A stretch of 64,000 bases of DNA from Marinicella litoralis (GTDB lineage: Bacteria; Pseudomonadota; Gammaproteobacteria; Xanthomonadales; Marinicellaceae), in assembly GCF_002591915.1 (NCBI RefSeq), contig NZ_NIHB01000001.1, positions 90,958 to 154,957 on the forward strand, written 5' to 3'. The notes under the pieces were generated by a model. That model saw only the letters and a list, made by a program, of their open reading frames with translations, ran no database searches and was not told the DNA's origin. The translations under genes and the position numbers were made by a program. Shown piece by piece: positions 28,153-36,340 of the stretch (position 1 is its first letter; each line of letters begins with the position of its first letter).

Positions 28153-29387
28153 ATGCTTTAACCATCAACCTGCGTCATGCCATCTCGGAAATGTTACACC
28201 ACAAATTGCGCACTTTATTGACCTTACTGGGTATGGTTTTTGGCGTTGGTGCAGTGATTGCGATGCTCAGCATCGGTGAAGGCGCGAAAGCCGAAGCCAC
28301 TCGCCTGATTGAAAAAATGGGCTTGCGCAATTTGGTGATAGAGGAAAAAGTCTTTGATCAGGAAACCTTGAAAGAAATTCGTGAAGACACTTTGGGTTTA
28401 ACTGTCAACGATGTCCGTGCCTTACAGGAAAGTTTACCCTTCGTAGAAAAAACTTGTGGTGAAAAAACCCTGAAAACCTGGAGCCTGTTCTCAGTCAATG
28501 CCAATTCAGATGGTGCGGTCAAAGCCGTCTCGCCCAGTTGTTTTGAAATGTCAAATTTAGAAGTTTCGGCCGGTCGATTATTCAACACCGAAGACAACAG
28601 TGACTTTAATCAAGTGGCAGTGATCGGATCAGAAGTGGCCACCCAATTATTTCCTGATGGCAACGCCCTTGGACAGCGCATCAAAATCAATCACCTGTGG
28701 GTTGAAGTCATAGGTATCCTGCGTAAAGACGAATTATCCAAAGATGAAATTCAAGGTATTAAATTAGGTGCTGAACACAATCAAATTTTTATTCCGGTGG
28801 AAACCGCCTTCAAGCGCTTAAAATCTGAAACTTTAGAAAGTCAATTAGACACCATTCGAGTTGGCTTGGATGAATCCATCAAACCGCAAGTCGCTTCTGT
28901 CGCCATCGATCGACTGCTGAAACGTCGACATGGCAACATCGATGACTATCAAATCGTGGTGCCAGCTTCGCTACTTAATCAACAAAACCAAACCCAACAA
29001 ATCTTTACCATTGTGATGTCGAGTATTGCGGGCATATCCCTGTTGGTGGGTGGTATTGGCATCATGAACATCATGCTGGCCACGGTGTTAGAACGTACCA
29101 AGGAAATCGGTTTGTTACGCGCCTTAGGTGCCAGAAAAGCCGACATCAAAAATCAGTTCCTGATTGAAAGTGCCACCATCGCTGCGGTGGGAGCCGTACT
29201 GGGAATCATCATGGGCATCGTGCTGTCCTTTATCATTCAGTCCTTTGCCAATTGGCCGGTTGAATGGAGTATATTTTCCATCATTTTGGCGGTGGGTGTT
29301 TGTTTGATAACGGGTGTAGCCTTTGGTTATTATCCCGCCAAACAAGCAGCAGAACTGGACCCCATACAGGCACTGCAAAAGAATTAA
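28149..29387 (+). CDS. ABC transporter permease, FtsX/MacB type
   Basis: A 412-residue membrane protein with the MacB layout. It has one N-terminal helix after LRTLLTLLGMVFGVGAVIAM, a large periplasmic MacB_PCD domain (about 50-270), then three C-terminal helices with the conserved GGIGIMNIMLATVLERTKEIGLLRA cytoplasmic segment. It pairs with the ATPase encoded four genes upstream, the split-gene form of MacB. The substrate is unknown; MacB-like exporters move peptides, lipoproteins, siderophores or macrolides. No outer-membrane channel gene is nearby. A decayed coq7-like gene follows after three bases. Confidence 0.93.
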   Translation: MNALTINLRHAISEMLHHKLRTLLTLLGMVFGVGAVIAMLSIGEGAKAEATRLIEKMGLRNLVIEEKVFDQETLKEIREDTLGLTVNDVRALQESLPFVEKTCGEKTLKTWSLFSVNANSDGAVKAVSPSCFEMSNLEVSAGRLFNTEDNSDFNQVAVIGSEVATQLFPDGNALGQRIKINHLWVEVIGILRKDELSKDEIQGIKLGAEHNQIFIPVETAFKRLKSETLESQLDTIRVGLDESIKPQVASVAIDRLLKRRHGNIDDYQIVVPASLLNQQNQTQQIFTIVMSSIAGISLLVGGIGIMNIMLATVLERTKEIGLLRALGARKADIKNQFLIESATIAAVGAVLGIIMGIVLSFIIQSFANWPVEWSIFSIILAVGVCLITGVAFGYYPAKQAAELDPIQALQKN

Positions 29388-29390
29388 TCC

Positions 29391-29926
29391 ATGCAATACA
29401 AGGACAGTACTGGACCGATCGATACAGCCAAAAAAACCCTCAAAGTCAACCATGCCGGTGAATTTTGAGCCATCAATATATACAGAGCACAGTTGTTGTC
29501 CAAGGTTTTCATGCCTGACATGAAAACCATGCTGAATGATTTTATGGTCGATAAACAACGCCATTTGAATATTTTCTGGCAGGAAATCCAAACGCGCCAA
29601 GGAATCACGTGCAAAAGCTACTGGTTGTGCGGTGTGGGTGGTTACTTCATGGGTTTTTTTCAGCCAGTCTTGGACGCTAAGGCATCATGGCCTGTACCTG
29701 GGCTGTAGAGTCTGTGGTGGTAAGCCGCCACTTAAAAGAACAACTGATTTATCTGAAAAATTCTCACGATAAACGTGCATTTGAAGCAGTGAGTTCTATC
29801 CCTGAAGATGAAGAAAACCACCGCGATACTGGGGGGGCTCTGGGTGGGAAAAACAGGCTGTTTAAGCCCATCAGATTACTCATCAGCTTATTCACTGAAA
29901 CCATCATCCGTTTCGGCATGCGCTGA
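29391..29926 (+). pseudogene. Decayed coq7-like demethoxyubiquinone hydroxylase gene
   Basis: The conceptual product matches the diiron Coq7 family in order: VNHAGEF-stop-AINIYRAQ, then a DKQRHLNIF segment, GGYFMGFF, MACTWAVE and EDEENHRDTG. At least three lesions are visible. A TGA (29466-29468) replaces a Gly codon after HAGEF. A frameshift falls near the seven-T run at 29654-29660. A TAA (29678-29680) sits in the downstream frame. The diiron ExxH-type site also reads DKQRH, so a ligand Glu appears changed to Lys. The two remaining open pieces are 25 codons and about 80 codons. Intact Coq7 hydroxylates the ubiquinone precursor. A functional replacement (UbiF-type or a second coq7) would be expected elsewhere. 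Confidence 0.88.
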
Positions 29927-30006
29927 AAAAACAGTCCGCTTGTTATTCGCATTTTAGCAACAGCCCCTCCCCTCAAAGATTACAACAACATAGAATATTT
30001 GATTCA

Positions 30007-30024
30007 TTGATGTCAAAACATCAA
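30007..30024. promoter_or_regulatory. Inverted repeat upstream of the TonB-dependent receptor gene
   Basis: TTGATGT and ACATCAA are perfect seven-base arms around CAAA, about 140 bases upstream of the receptor start codon in an AT-rich stretch. It may be an operator. It resembles an FNR site, but the half-sites are eight bases apart instead of four, so FNR binding is unlikely. It does not resemble a Fur box. Confidence 0.35.
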
Positions 30025-30163
30025 ATAATTATACAATCAAAAAAATGCTTCACAAAACAACTGTTAATCTGATAGTATACTTCGTAGACGGTGAGAACGT
30101 TGATTTCACACCCAAATAAGTTAACATCAATAGTCAGCCAAACAACTAATAAAAGGATTTATC

Positions 30164-32734
30164 ATGAGAAAAAATATACTGCTAGGCCACATCAAAAACT
30201 TGTTATTGGGAGGCTTATTTGTGGGAACTGCGAACGTAGCAGCAGCCAATACAACAGTTCAAAACGCGATTGACATAAACCCAAAAGCCTATTCGAGTAT
30301 GACGGGTACCCGCCTCAAACAAACGGAAGTAACCACCGCATTGCCTGTTACCATTTACACCCGAGAGGACATTTTGCGCAGTGGCGAAAGCAATGCCGCT
30401 GATTTTATTCGCAATTTACCGATCAATATTTTTGGATCTTTCAGACCCCAATCTGGTAGCTCAGCACAAAGTATATCAATCGTCAGCATGAAAGGCCTGG
30501 GCTCCAGCCGAACCCTGGTTTTGATTGATGGCAGGCGTTTAGGCAAGTCACCAAGTACAGGCTCTGCAGATGATTTAAATTTGCTTCCGATGGCGGCCAT
30601 TGAACGCATTGAAGTATTGAGGGATGGTGGCGCTGCGATTTATGGTGCCGATGCACTGTCTGGGGTGATTAACATCATCACCAGAAGTGAATTTCAAGGT
30701 GTGGAAATCATGCTGGGAGGCGCCGAAGCTTCCATCCCATCCCAAGGTGGCGAACGGGAAGAAGGGTCAGTCATCTTTGGCGCACGAAGTGATCGCTCAA
30801 GCTTGTTGGCTGGGGTTTCTTGGAATGACCGCGAACTTATCTTGAACAAAGACCTACCTTGGACTCACCAGCAGTTTTCTATCTTTGGCAATAATTTCAC
30901 CACTTTATCAGGCGGCTTTGATAACTTTGATTTAACCGCCATTCCGGGTGGCTGTGAATTTCCTGAAACCGGTTTTAACCTGAGTTACAGCGGTCAAATC
31001 TGCGGCTATGATTTCGATTCACAGGCAGCTGATGAAGCGTCCATCGAAAACAAGTCATTGTTTGCCAAAGCATCCCATCAAATTACAGATGTTTGGCAAT
31101 TATCTACACAAGTTGCTTTCAGACAAACCGAATCCTTTGGTCAGTATGCACCAGTGCCCGGAAACAGTGTCAGTGGGTCGCCTATTTCTGCCAACAGCCC
31201 AAACAACCCCACCAATCCCAACAGCCCATTGTATGACGCCAGCCTAGGCTTGAGTCCTCAGCCCGTTAACTGGTGGCATCGATTTGATGCTTTGGGCAAC
31301 CGAGAAACCACGGTTAAAAACCAACAATTAGATTTCACCTTGATGCTTGATGGTCATTGGTCTGGTGTTGATTGGCAATACGGTGTTCGTCACTTGGATA
31401 ACCGCAGCGCTGATGTGGGCCGTAATTATGTGATCAGATCGGCTGCAGAACAATTGATAGAATCTGGTGATTACAATTTAGCCAACCCCTATGCTGTATC
31501 AGAAGCTGTACTTAATGCCCTGCGCATCACCCTTTATCGCGAAAGTAAGTTTGATATCAATGAATATTTCATGGGTGCATCGTTTGATTGGGCAGACTTA
31601 CCAGCAGGCCGCATTTCAACCGTTATAGGTGCAGAATATCGTAAAGAAAAGTACCTCGATCAGTACGACCCCCAATCTGAAGCCGGACAAGTTTTGGGTT
31701 CAGCAGGTAACTCAGCAGGGTCAGCCCGAACTGTGAATGCTGTCTATTTTGAAACTTTGGTTCCTCTGTTTAATCAGCTAGACCTGAGGTTAGCCGCTCG
31801 CTATGACGACTATTCAATCCATGGCGATGACATAAATTCTCACCTTTCACTGCGCTACCAACCGTTGCAAAACCTCAGCTTCCGAATGGGCTACAGCGAA
31901 AATTCAAGACCACCCAGTATGGATTTGATTTCTCAACAACCCACAACCACAACACTGTTTGCCAGAGACCCACAATCGTGTATCTATCAAGGACTGGATC
32001 CCGGCTGTTCTGCTCCTTTTGAACAAGTTTCTTTTGCCAATCCAGAACTGACAAGTGAAGAATCAACCCATGCCTATTTAGGCACAACCTTTCACCTCAA
32101 AGAATGGTTTGAATTCAATCTGGATGTATACGACTTGGCTGTAACCAACAGAATCAGGGCCTTTACCTCACAGGATATTATCAACGCAGGCATCAGTGGT
32201 GAACCTAACATCCCTGGTTTGGGTTGTCTGCGAGCTCCGACGGGGCAAATCATTCGATGCTTAGTCGGATTTGGTAATTCAGGGCGATTAGATGTGTTGG
32301 GGGCTGATGTGTCGATGAAATTTAAATACGGACTGTTTGGCGGTGATTTCAGCCACCAATTGCAAACCAGTTACATTCACAAAACCTCTGTAGATAAGGG
32401 CAGGAATTTAATCTCCAACCCCGGATTACCCAAAGCCAGGGCAACCATGAACAACAATTACACCCATGGTAATTGGCAAATCAACCACTTAATCAATGCA
32501 ATCGACCAACAACAAGCTGATAGCTTGGATTCTGCAGCGCCTACTTGGGTGACCCATGATGTCCAGTTCAGTTATCACACACCTTGGCAAGGGGTGTTTG
32601 CTGTTGGCGCCCAAAATGTCGGGGAGAAAATGCCGCCAATTGGGCAAGGCTTCATAACCAGTCGAGATTATGATTTTAACTTATACAACGGCTTTGGCCG
32701 CATTGTCTATGCCCGCTATACGCAAACTTTTTGA
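30164..32734 (+). CDS. TonB-dependent outer-membrane receptor
   Basis: An 856-residue outer-membrane receptor with a signal peptide ending near VAAAN. The plug domain (about 40-170) has VTIYTREDILRSGESNAADFIRNLP, TLVLIDGRRLG and IERIEVLRDGGAAIYGADALSGVINII, all typical of the family. The remainder is a 22-strand-type barrel that ends in the aromatic RYTQTF, as outer-membrane proteins do. AAAGGA eight bases before the ATG supports the start. The substrate is unknown; the plug resembles xanthomonad receptors rather than siderophore-specific ones. It is transcribed in the same direction as the ABC exporter operon but separated from it by a pseudogene and about 235 noncoding bases. Confidence 0.93.
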   Translation: MRKNILLGHIKNLLLGGLFVGTANVAAANTTVQNAIDINPKAYSSMTGTRLKQTEVTTALPVTIYTREDILRSGESNAADFIRNLPINIFGSFRPQSGSSAQSISIVSMKGLGSSRTLVLIDGRRLGKSPSTGSADDLNLLPMAAIERIEVLRDGGAAIYGADALSGVINIITRSEFQGVEIMLGGAEASIPSQGGEREEGSVIFGARSDRSSLLAGVSWNDRELILNKDLPWTHQQFSIFGNNFTTLSGGFDNFDLTAIPGGCEFPETGFNLSYSGQICGYDFDSQAADEASIENKSLFAKASHQITDVWQLSTQVAFRQTESFGQYAPVPGNSVSGSPISANSPNNPTNPNSPLYDASLGLSPQPVNWWHRFDALGNRETTVKNQQLDFTLMLDGHWSGVDWQYGVRHLDNRSADVGRNYVIRSAAEQLIESGDYNLANPYAVSEAVLNALRITLYRESKFDINEYFMGASFDWADLPAGRISTVIGAEYRKEKYLDQYDPQSEAGQVLGSAGNSAGSARTVNAVYFETLVPLFNQLDLRLAARYDDYSIHGDDINSHLSLRYQPLQNLSFRMGYSENSRPPSMDLISQQPTTTTLFARDPQSCIYQGLDPGCSAPFEQVSFANPELTSEESTHAYLGTTFHLKEWFEFNLDVYDLAVTNRIRAFTSQDIINAGISGEPNIPGLGCLRAPTGQIIRCLVGFGNSGRLDVLGADVSMKFKYGLFGGDFSHQLQTSYIHKTSVDKGRNLISNPGLPKARATMNNNYTHGNWQINHLINAIDQQQADSLDSAAPTWVTHDVQFSYHTPWQGVFAVGAQNVGEKMPPIGQGFITSRDYDFNLYNGFGRIVYARYTQTF

Positions 32735-32750
32735 TCAGGTATGACAGAAA

Positions 32751-32782
32751 ACCGAAGCTGAATGACTCGGTTCAGCTTCGGT
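32751..32782. terminator. Convergent hairpin terminator, TonB receptor / bioD
   Basis: ACCGAAGCTGAA pairs perfectly over 12 bases with TTCAGCTTCGGT around an eight-base loop. The minus-strand reading runs into a short TTTT, so termination of bioD is more convincing than that of the receptor gene. The stem contains the bioD stop codon. Confidence 0.75.
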
Positions 32783-33371
32783 CTAGAATGGCTTGAATAT
32801 TGGCATCCGCATCTTCAAAACCTTTATCAATCACATTGGCAATCCAGCCATGGTATAAGTCGGTATCTCGTTTGATTTGTTCCATGGTCAACAGACTGTG
32901 GTTGATACAACCCAAGCCAATCCTGGCGACCATCACGATGGGGAGGTTCAGCGCCTTGACCAAATCTTTCAGCATCAAATCATCGCTCAAGGGTACACAC
33001 CAACCACCCACCCCTTCAACCAATACCCGATCATACTTTTGTAACAGGTGTCTGAAGTGTTGTATACAGGCAGCCAAGTCAAAAGTCTGCTGCTTGTCAG
33101 CAATGTGGGGAGATGCCGGTGCTTCGAATGTATAAGGATTGATTTCTGACAGGGATTGACCGGTTACTTGAGCCAACGCCAAAGCATCTTCACTGACCAG
33201 TTTGTCATCTCGCCAAATGGCGCCTGAAGCAATCGGTTTATAGGCAGCCACAGACCATCCTTGTTGTTGCCATGCTTGTAGAATTTCGCACGAAACATGG
33301 GTTTTCCCCGCATCGGTATCGGTGGCGGTGATGAAACAACTGGGTAATTTCAGGTAATTGTCGATCAACAC
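32772..33371 (-). CDS. bioD: Dethiobiotin synthetase
   Basis: A 199-residue ATP-dependent enzyme that closes the ureido ring of biotin. The P loop TATDTDAGKTHV, AAYKPIASG and the VEGVGGWCVPLSD segment are diagnostic. The start is a GTG at 33371, which overlaps the ksgA stop by seven bases, so translation is probably coupled to ksgA. It is the last gene of a lptD-surA-pdxA-ksgA-bioD run, where apaG and apaH are usual in other gammaproteobacteria. The separation from bioF (window start) is notable. Confidence 0.95.
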   Translation of the reverse strand: MLIDNYLKLPSCFITATDTDAGKTHVSCEILQAWQQQGWSVAAYKPIASGAIWRDDKLVSEDALALAQVTGQSLSEINPYTFEAPASPHIADKQQTFDLAACIQHFRHLLQKYDRVLVEGVGGWCVPLSDDLMLKDLVKALNLPIVMVARIGLGCINHSLLTMEQIKRDTDLYHGWIANVIDKGFEDADANIQAILDRS

Positions 33372-34123
33372 GCTTGTTCTAATAACAGGGTTAATTGTTC
33401 GTATTGTGCCACAGAGATGGTTTCAGCACGCTGTCCAGGGTCGATACCCACCGCTTCCATTTGTGCCAAGGAGACCATTTTTTTCAAATTATTCCAAATG
33501 GTTTTACGCCGCATGGCAAACGCCTGTTTCACCAATTTTTCTAAGGCGGGTAAAGGCACATTTGTGGGGTCTTTTTTGGTCACCAACTGTACAATTTGTG
33601 AGTCCACTTTAGGCCTTGGGATGAATGCTTCTGGTGGAATGCTCAAATGGCCGATACACTCAAAACGATGCTGCAGCATGACTGACAAACGTCCAAACAG
33701 TTTTTCACCAGGCGTGGCACAAATTCTTTTAACCACCTCTTTTTGTAACATGAATATCATCTGGGAAACTTCCGTAGATTGATACAACATGCTGATGAGC
33801 AAGGGGGATGAGATGTTGTAAGGTAAGTTACCAACCACTTTAAAAGGACCGCCCTCAAGTTGTAACTTAAGTGCATCCATATGATGTAAGGTCACATTGT
33901 CATGAACAGCAAACTGTTGTTGCAGTATGGGTATCAGGTCATGATCCAACTCGATCAATTGTAAATCGGCCCCACTGGCTTGTAAGTATTGAGTGATGGC
34001 CCCTTGTCCAGGACCAATTTCAATGATTTTTTCTCCGGCTTGTGGATTGATGATTTTTACAATGTTATGAATCACACCTTCATCTTGTAAAAAGTTTTGA
34101 CCCAATGCCTTTTTTGCTTTCAT
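33365..34123 (-). CDS. ksgA: 16S rRNA (A1518/A1519) dimethyltransferase KsgA
   Basis: A 252-residue SAM-dependent enzyme that dimethylates two adjacent adenines in the 3' hairpin of 16S rRNA, a late 30S maturation step. KKALGQNFLQDEG and EIGPGQGAITQYL form the SAM site, and the catalytic NLPYNISSPLL (motif IV, N-L-P-Y) is intact. FAMRRKTIWNNLK marks the C-terminal domain. It lies three bases after pdxA and overlaps bioD. Confidence 0.97.
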   Translation of the reverse strand: MKAKKALGQNFLQDEGVIHNIVKIINPQAGEKIIEIGPGQGAITQYLQASGADLQLIELDHDLIPILQQQFAVHDNVTLHHMDALKLQLEGGPFKVVGNLPYNISSPLLISMLYQSTEVSQMIFMLQKEVVKRICATPGEKLFGRLSVMLQHRFECIGHLSIPPEAFIPRPKVDSQIVQLVTKKDPTNVPLPALEKLVKQAFAMRRKTIWNNLKKMVSLAQMEAVGIDPGQRAETISVAQYEQLTLLLEQAC

Positions 34124-34126
34124 ATT

Positions 34127-35056
34127 TTAACCTGCAAATGTTGCTTGTGACCTTGCCACACATGATTTAGCAAGTTTCAAGGCAGCACGTAAACTGCCGG
34201 CATCAGCCAGTCCTTTACCCGCAATGTCTAATGCAGTGCCATGATCAACACTGGTTCGAATGAGCGGCAAACCCAATGTGATGTTAACTGATTCGCCAAA
34301 GCCTGCATATTTCAAAGGTGCCAACCCTTGGTCGTGATACATCGCCAGAATGACGTCATAATTTTTTACTTTTGCTGGGGTAAATAAGGTGTCCGCTGGG
34401 ATTGGTCCATGGATATCCATGCCCTGTCGTTTGAGGTCATCCAATGCCGGAATTATGGTGTCCAATTCTTCCCTGCCGATGTGTCCAGCTTCACCGGCAT
34501 GAGGGTTTAAACCACAAACAGCTATTTTGGGTTGATTGATACCAAACTTCGATTGCATGTCTTGATGCAATATTTTCATCACTTGTTTGATTTCAGTGTC
34601 GGTAACATGAGCTGACACATCTTTCAGTGGGATGTGCGTGGTCAGCAAAGCCACCCGCATCACTTGATTGAGTAACATCATCACCACTTTCGGTGTCTCG
34701 GTTAATTCAGCTAAATATTCTGTGTGTCCGGAAAATGAAATCCCGGCATCGTTGATGACGCCTTTGTGGATGGGACAGGTCACCATTGCTTGGAACCGGC
34801 CTGTGACACAACCCATGGCTGCGATTTTGATGGTTTCCAAAACATAGGCTGCATTGCTCACATCCAACCGCCCCAATTGATGCGGCACGGCCAGCGGTAC
34901 ATGATGTATGTTCAATGACTTGGATGATGGTATTGATTGGTGGATTAAATTTTCATCACCAATCAATACACAATCATTCAACTCGTCTTTGGCGGCTAAT
35001 TGTGCGACCAATTCAGCACCTATACCAGCAGGCTCTCCCAAGGTGATTGCTATCAT
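34127..35056 (-). CDS. pdxA: 4-hydroxythreonine-4-phosphate dehydrogenase PdxA
   Basis: A 309-residue NAD-dependent enzyme of the DXP-dependent pyridoxal phosphate pathway. ITLGEPAGIGAELVAQ, TCPIHKG, SGHTEYLAELT, CGLNPHAGEAGHIG and MYHDQGLAPLKY are all family landmarks, and the histidines in them form the metal site. It sits 26 bases after surA, and the surA-pdxA-ksgA order is conserved in gammaproteobacteria. Length is slightly below the usual 325-330. Confidence 0.97.
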   Translation of the reverse strand: MIAITLGEPAGIGAELVAQLAAKDELNDCVLIGDENLIHQSIPSSKSLNIHHVPLAVPHQLGRLDVSNAAYVLETIKIAAMGCVTGRFQAMVTCPIHKGVINDAGISFSGHTEYLAELTETPKVVMMLLNQVMRVALLTTHIPLKDVSAHVTDTEIKQVMKILHQDMQSKFGINQPKIAVCGLNPHAGEAGHIGREELDTIIPALDDLKRQGMDIHGPIPADTLFTPAKVKNYDVILAMYHDQGLAPLKYAGFGESVNITLGLPLIRTSVDHGTALDIAGKGLADAGSLRAALKLAKSCVARSQATFAG

Positions 35057-35082
35057 TGGATGGCTGCCGTTACTATCACGTG

Positions 35083-36339
35083 TTAGATTCTGATGTCTAC
35101 GTAAGCTTCACCTCGAATCTCTCGAATCCATGATTCAATCAACTCTTGAACCTTACGCTCACGAATGGCATTGCTGGCCTGTGATCGCTTTAACTCTTCC
35201 GTGATGTCTGCTTCTTTTTTACCCAAGAACTTAACAATGTGCCAACCAGCATCTGTTTGGAACGGCGCAGATATTTCACCCACATCCATGCCTTTAATTA
35301 CTTCGCCCATTCTTGCGCCAAATTTATTGATTTCAAACCACCCCATGTCACCACCCAACGGTGCTGAACTGTGGTCATCTGAATTTTCTTCGGCCACTGT
35401 GGCAAAATCTTCACCATCCAGAACCTTGTCATATAAACCATTGATTATTGCCATGCCGTCTTTAGGCGAGACCACTTCATTGGTTTCTACCATGATGTGA
35501 AGGATGTTGTATTGGTCTTGGGTTTTGACTGTATTGCTTTTTTGAGCCAATAATTTCAAGATATGAAATCCGCTGGGCGATCTGATGGGGTGTGTCACTT
35601 CACCATCCGACATCGACTTAACCTGATCAGCAAACAAGGGTGGTAACTGGTTGATTGGACGCCAACCCAAACGCCCCCCTTCTAAGGCATTTTGGCCGTC
35701 TGAAAACTGCGTGGCCAAAACAGCAAAGTTTTCACCGGCTTGAATTTGGTCATATAGGTCATTGGCTTCTTTTTGGGCCTTTTCAGTTTCTGCCGCATCG
35801 TTGTCCGTGCTGGTAGCAATCAATATATGTTGCAGCTCAACTTCACCTTGATCCAGTTCATTGTCGGCCAAAAACAAATCAATTTCATGCTCACTGATTT
35901 TTACATTGGAATTGGCATAAGCATACCTGACCCGCTCCGCTTGCATGTCTCTGCGCATGTCACGACGAAATTCAGCAAAACTGAAACCATCGACTTCGAT
36001 GGCTTGTTGCATTTGGCTCAATGACATGCCATTTTGTTGCGCAATGTTGGTCAGCGCCGCATCGAGTTCACCGTCAGAAATTTTAATGCCCACCAGCTCT
36101 GCCCGATCAATCTGAATTTCTTGAACGATCAACCTTTCCAATACTTGGCTGTTTAAGATGTCTGCAGGTGGAATTTGATTGCCACTGGCTTCAATTTGTT
36201 TTTTGATTGAGTTGACTGATCGATCCAGCTCTGATTTCATGATGACAGTGTCATCAACCACAGCAACGATTTCATCCAACAATTCTTGTGCATAAGCTGG
36301 AATTGATGTCAGCAATAATAAAGTCATGAGTTTTTTCAT
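35083..36339 (-). CDS. surA: Periplasmic chaperone / peptidyl-prolyl isomerase SurA
   Basis: A 418-residue periplasmic chaperone for outer-membrane proteins, including LptD, whose gene lies immediately upstream. A short signal peptide (MTLLLLTSIPAYA) is followed by the N-terminal chaperone domain (to about 150) with SELDRSVNSIK. Two parvulin domains follow, the first around VELQHILIATS to SGFHILKLL and the second around YNILHIMVETNE to AGWHIVKFLGKK. It starts one base after the lptD stop. Confidence 0.96.
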   Translation of the reverse strand: MKKLMTLLLLTSIPAYAQELLDEIVAVVDDTVIMKSELDRSVNSIKKQIEASGNQIPPADILNSQVLERLIVQEIQIDRAELVGIKISDGELDAALTNIAQQNGMSLSQMQQAIEVDGFSFAEFRRDMRRDMQAERVRYAYANSNVKISEHEIDLFLADNELDQGEVELQHILIATSTDNDAAETEKAQKEANDLYDQIQAGENFAVLATQFSDGQNALEGGRLGWRPINQLPPLFADQVKSMSDGEVTHPIRSPSGFHILKLLAQKSNTVKTQDQYNILHIMVETNEVVSPKDGMAIINGLYDKVLDGEDFATVAEENSDDHSSAPLGGDMGWFEINKFGARMGEVIKGMDVGEISAPFQTDAGWHIVKFLGKKEADITEELKRSQASNAIRERKVQELIESWIREIRGEAYVDIRI

Positions 36340-36340
36340 T

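Noticed and set aside
30007-30024. A second FNR site upstream of the TonB receptor gene
   Set aside because: The TTGAT and ATCAA halves are separated by eight bases rather than four, so it is listed only as an inverted repeat.
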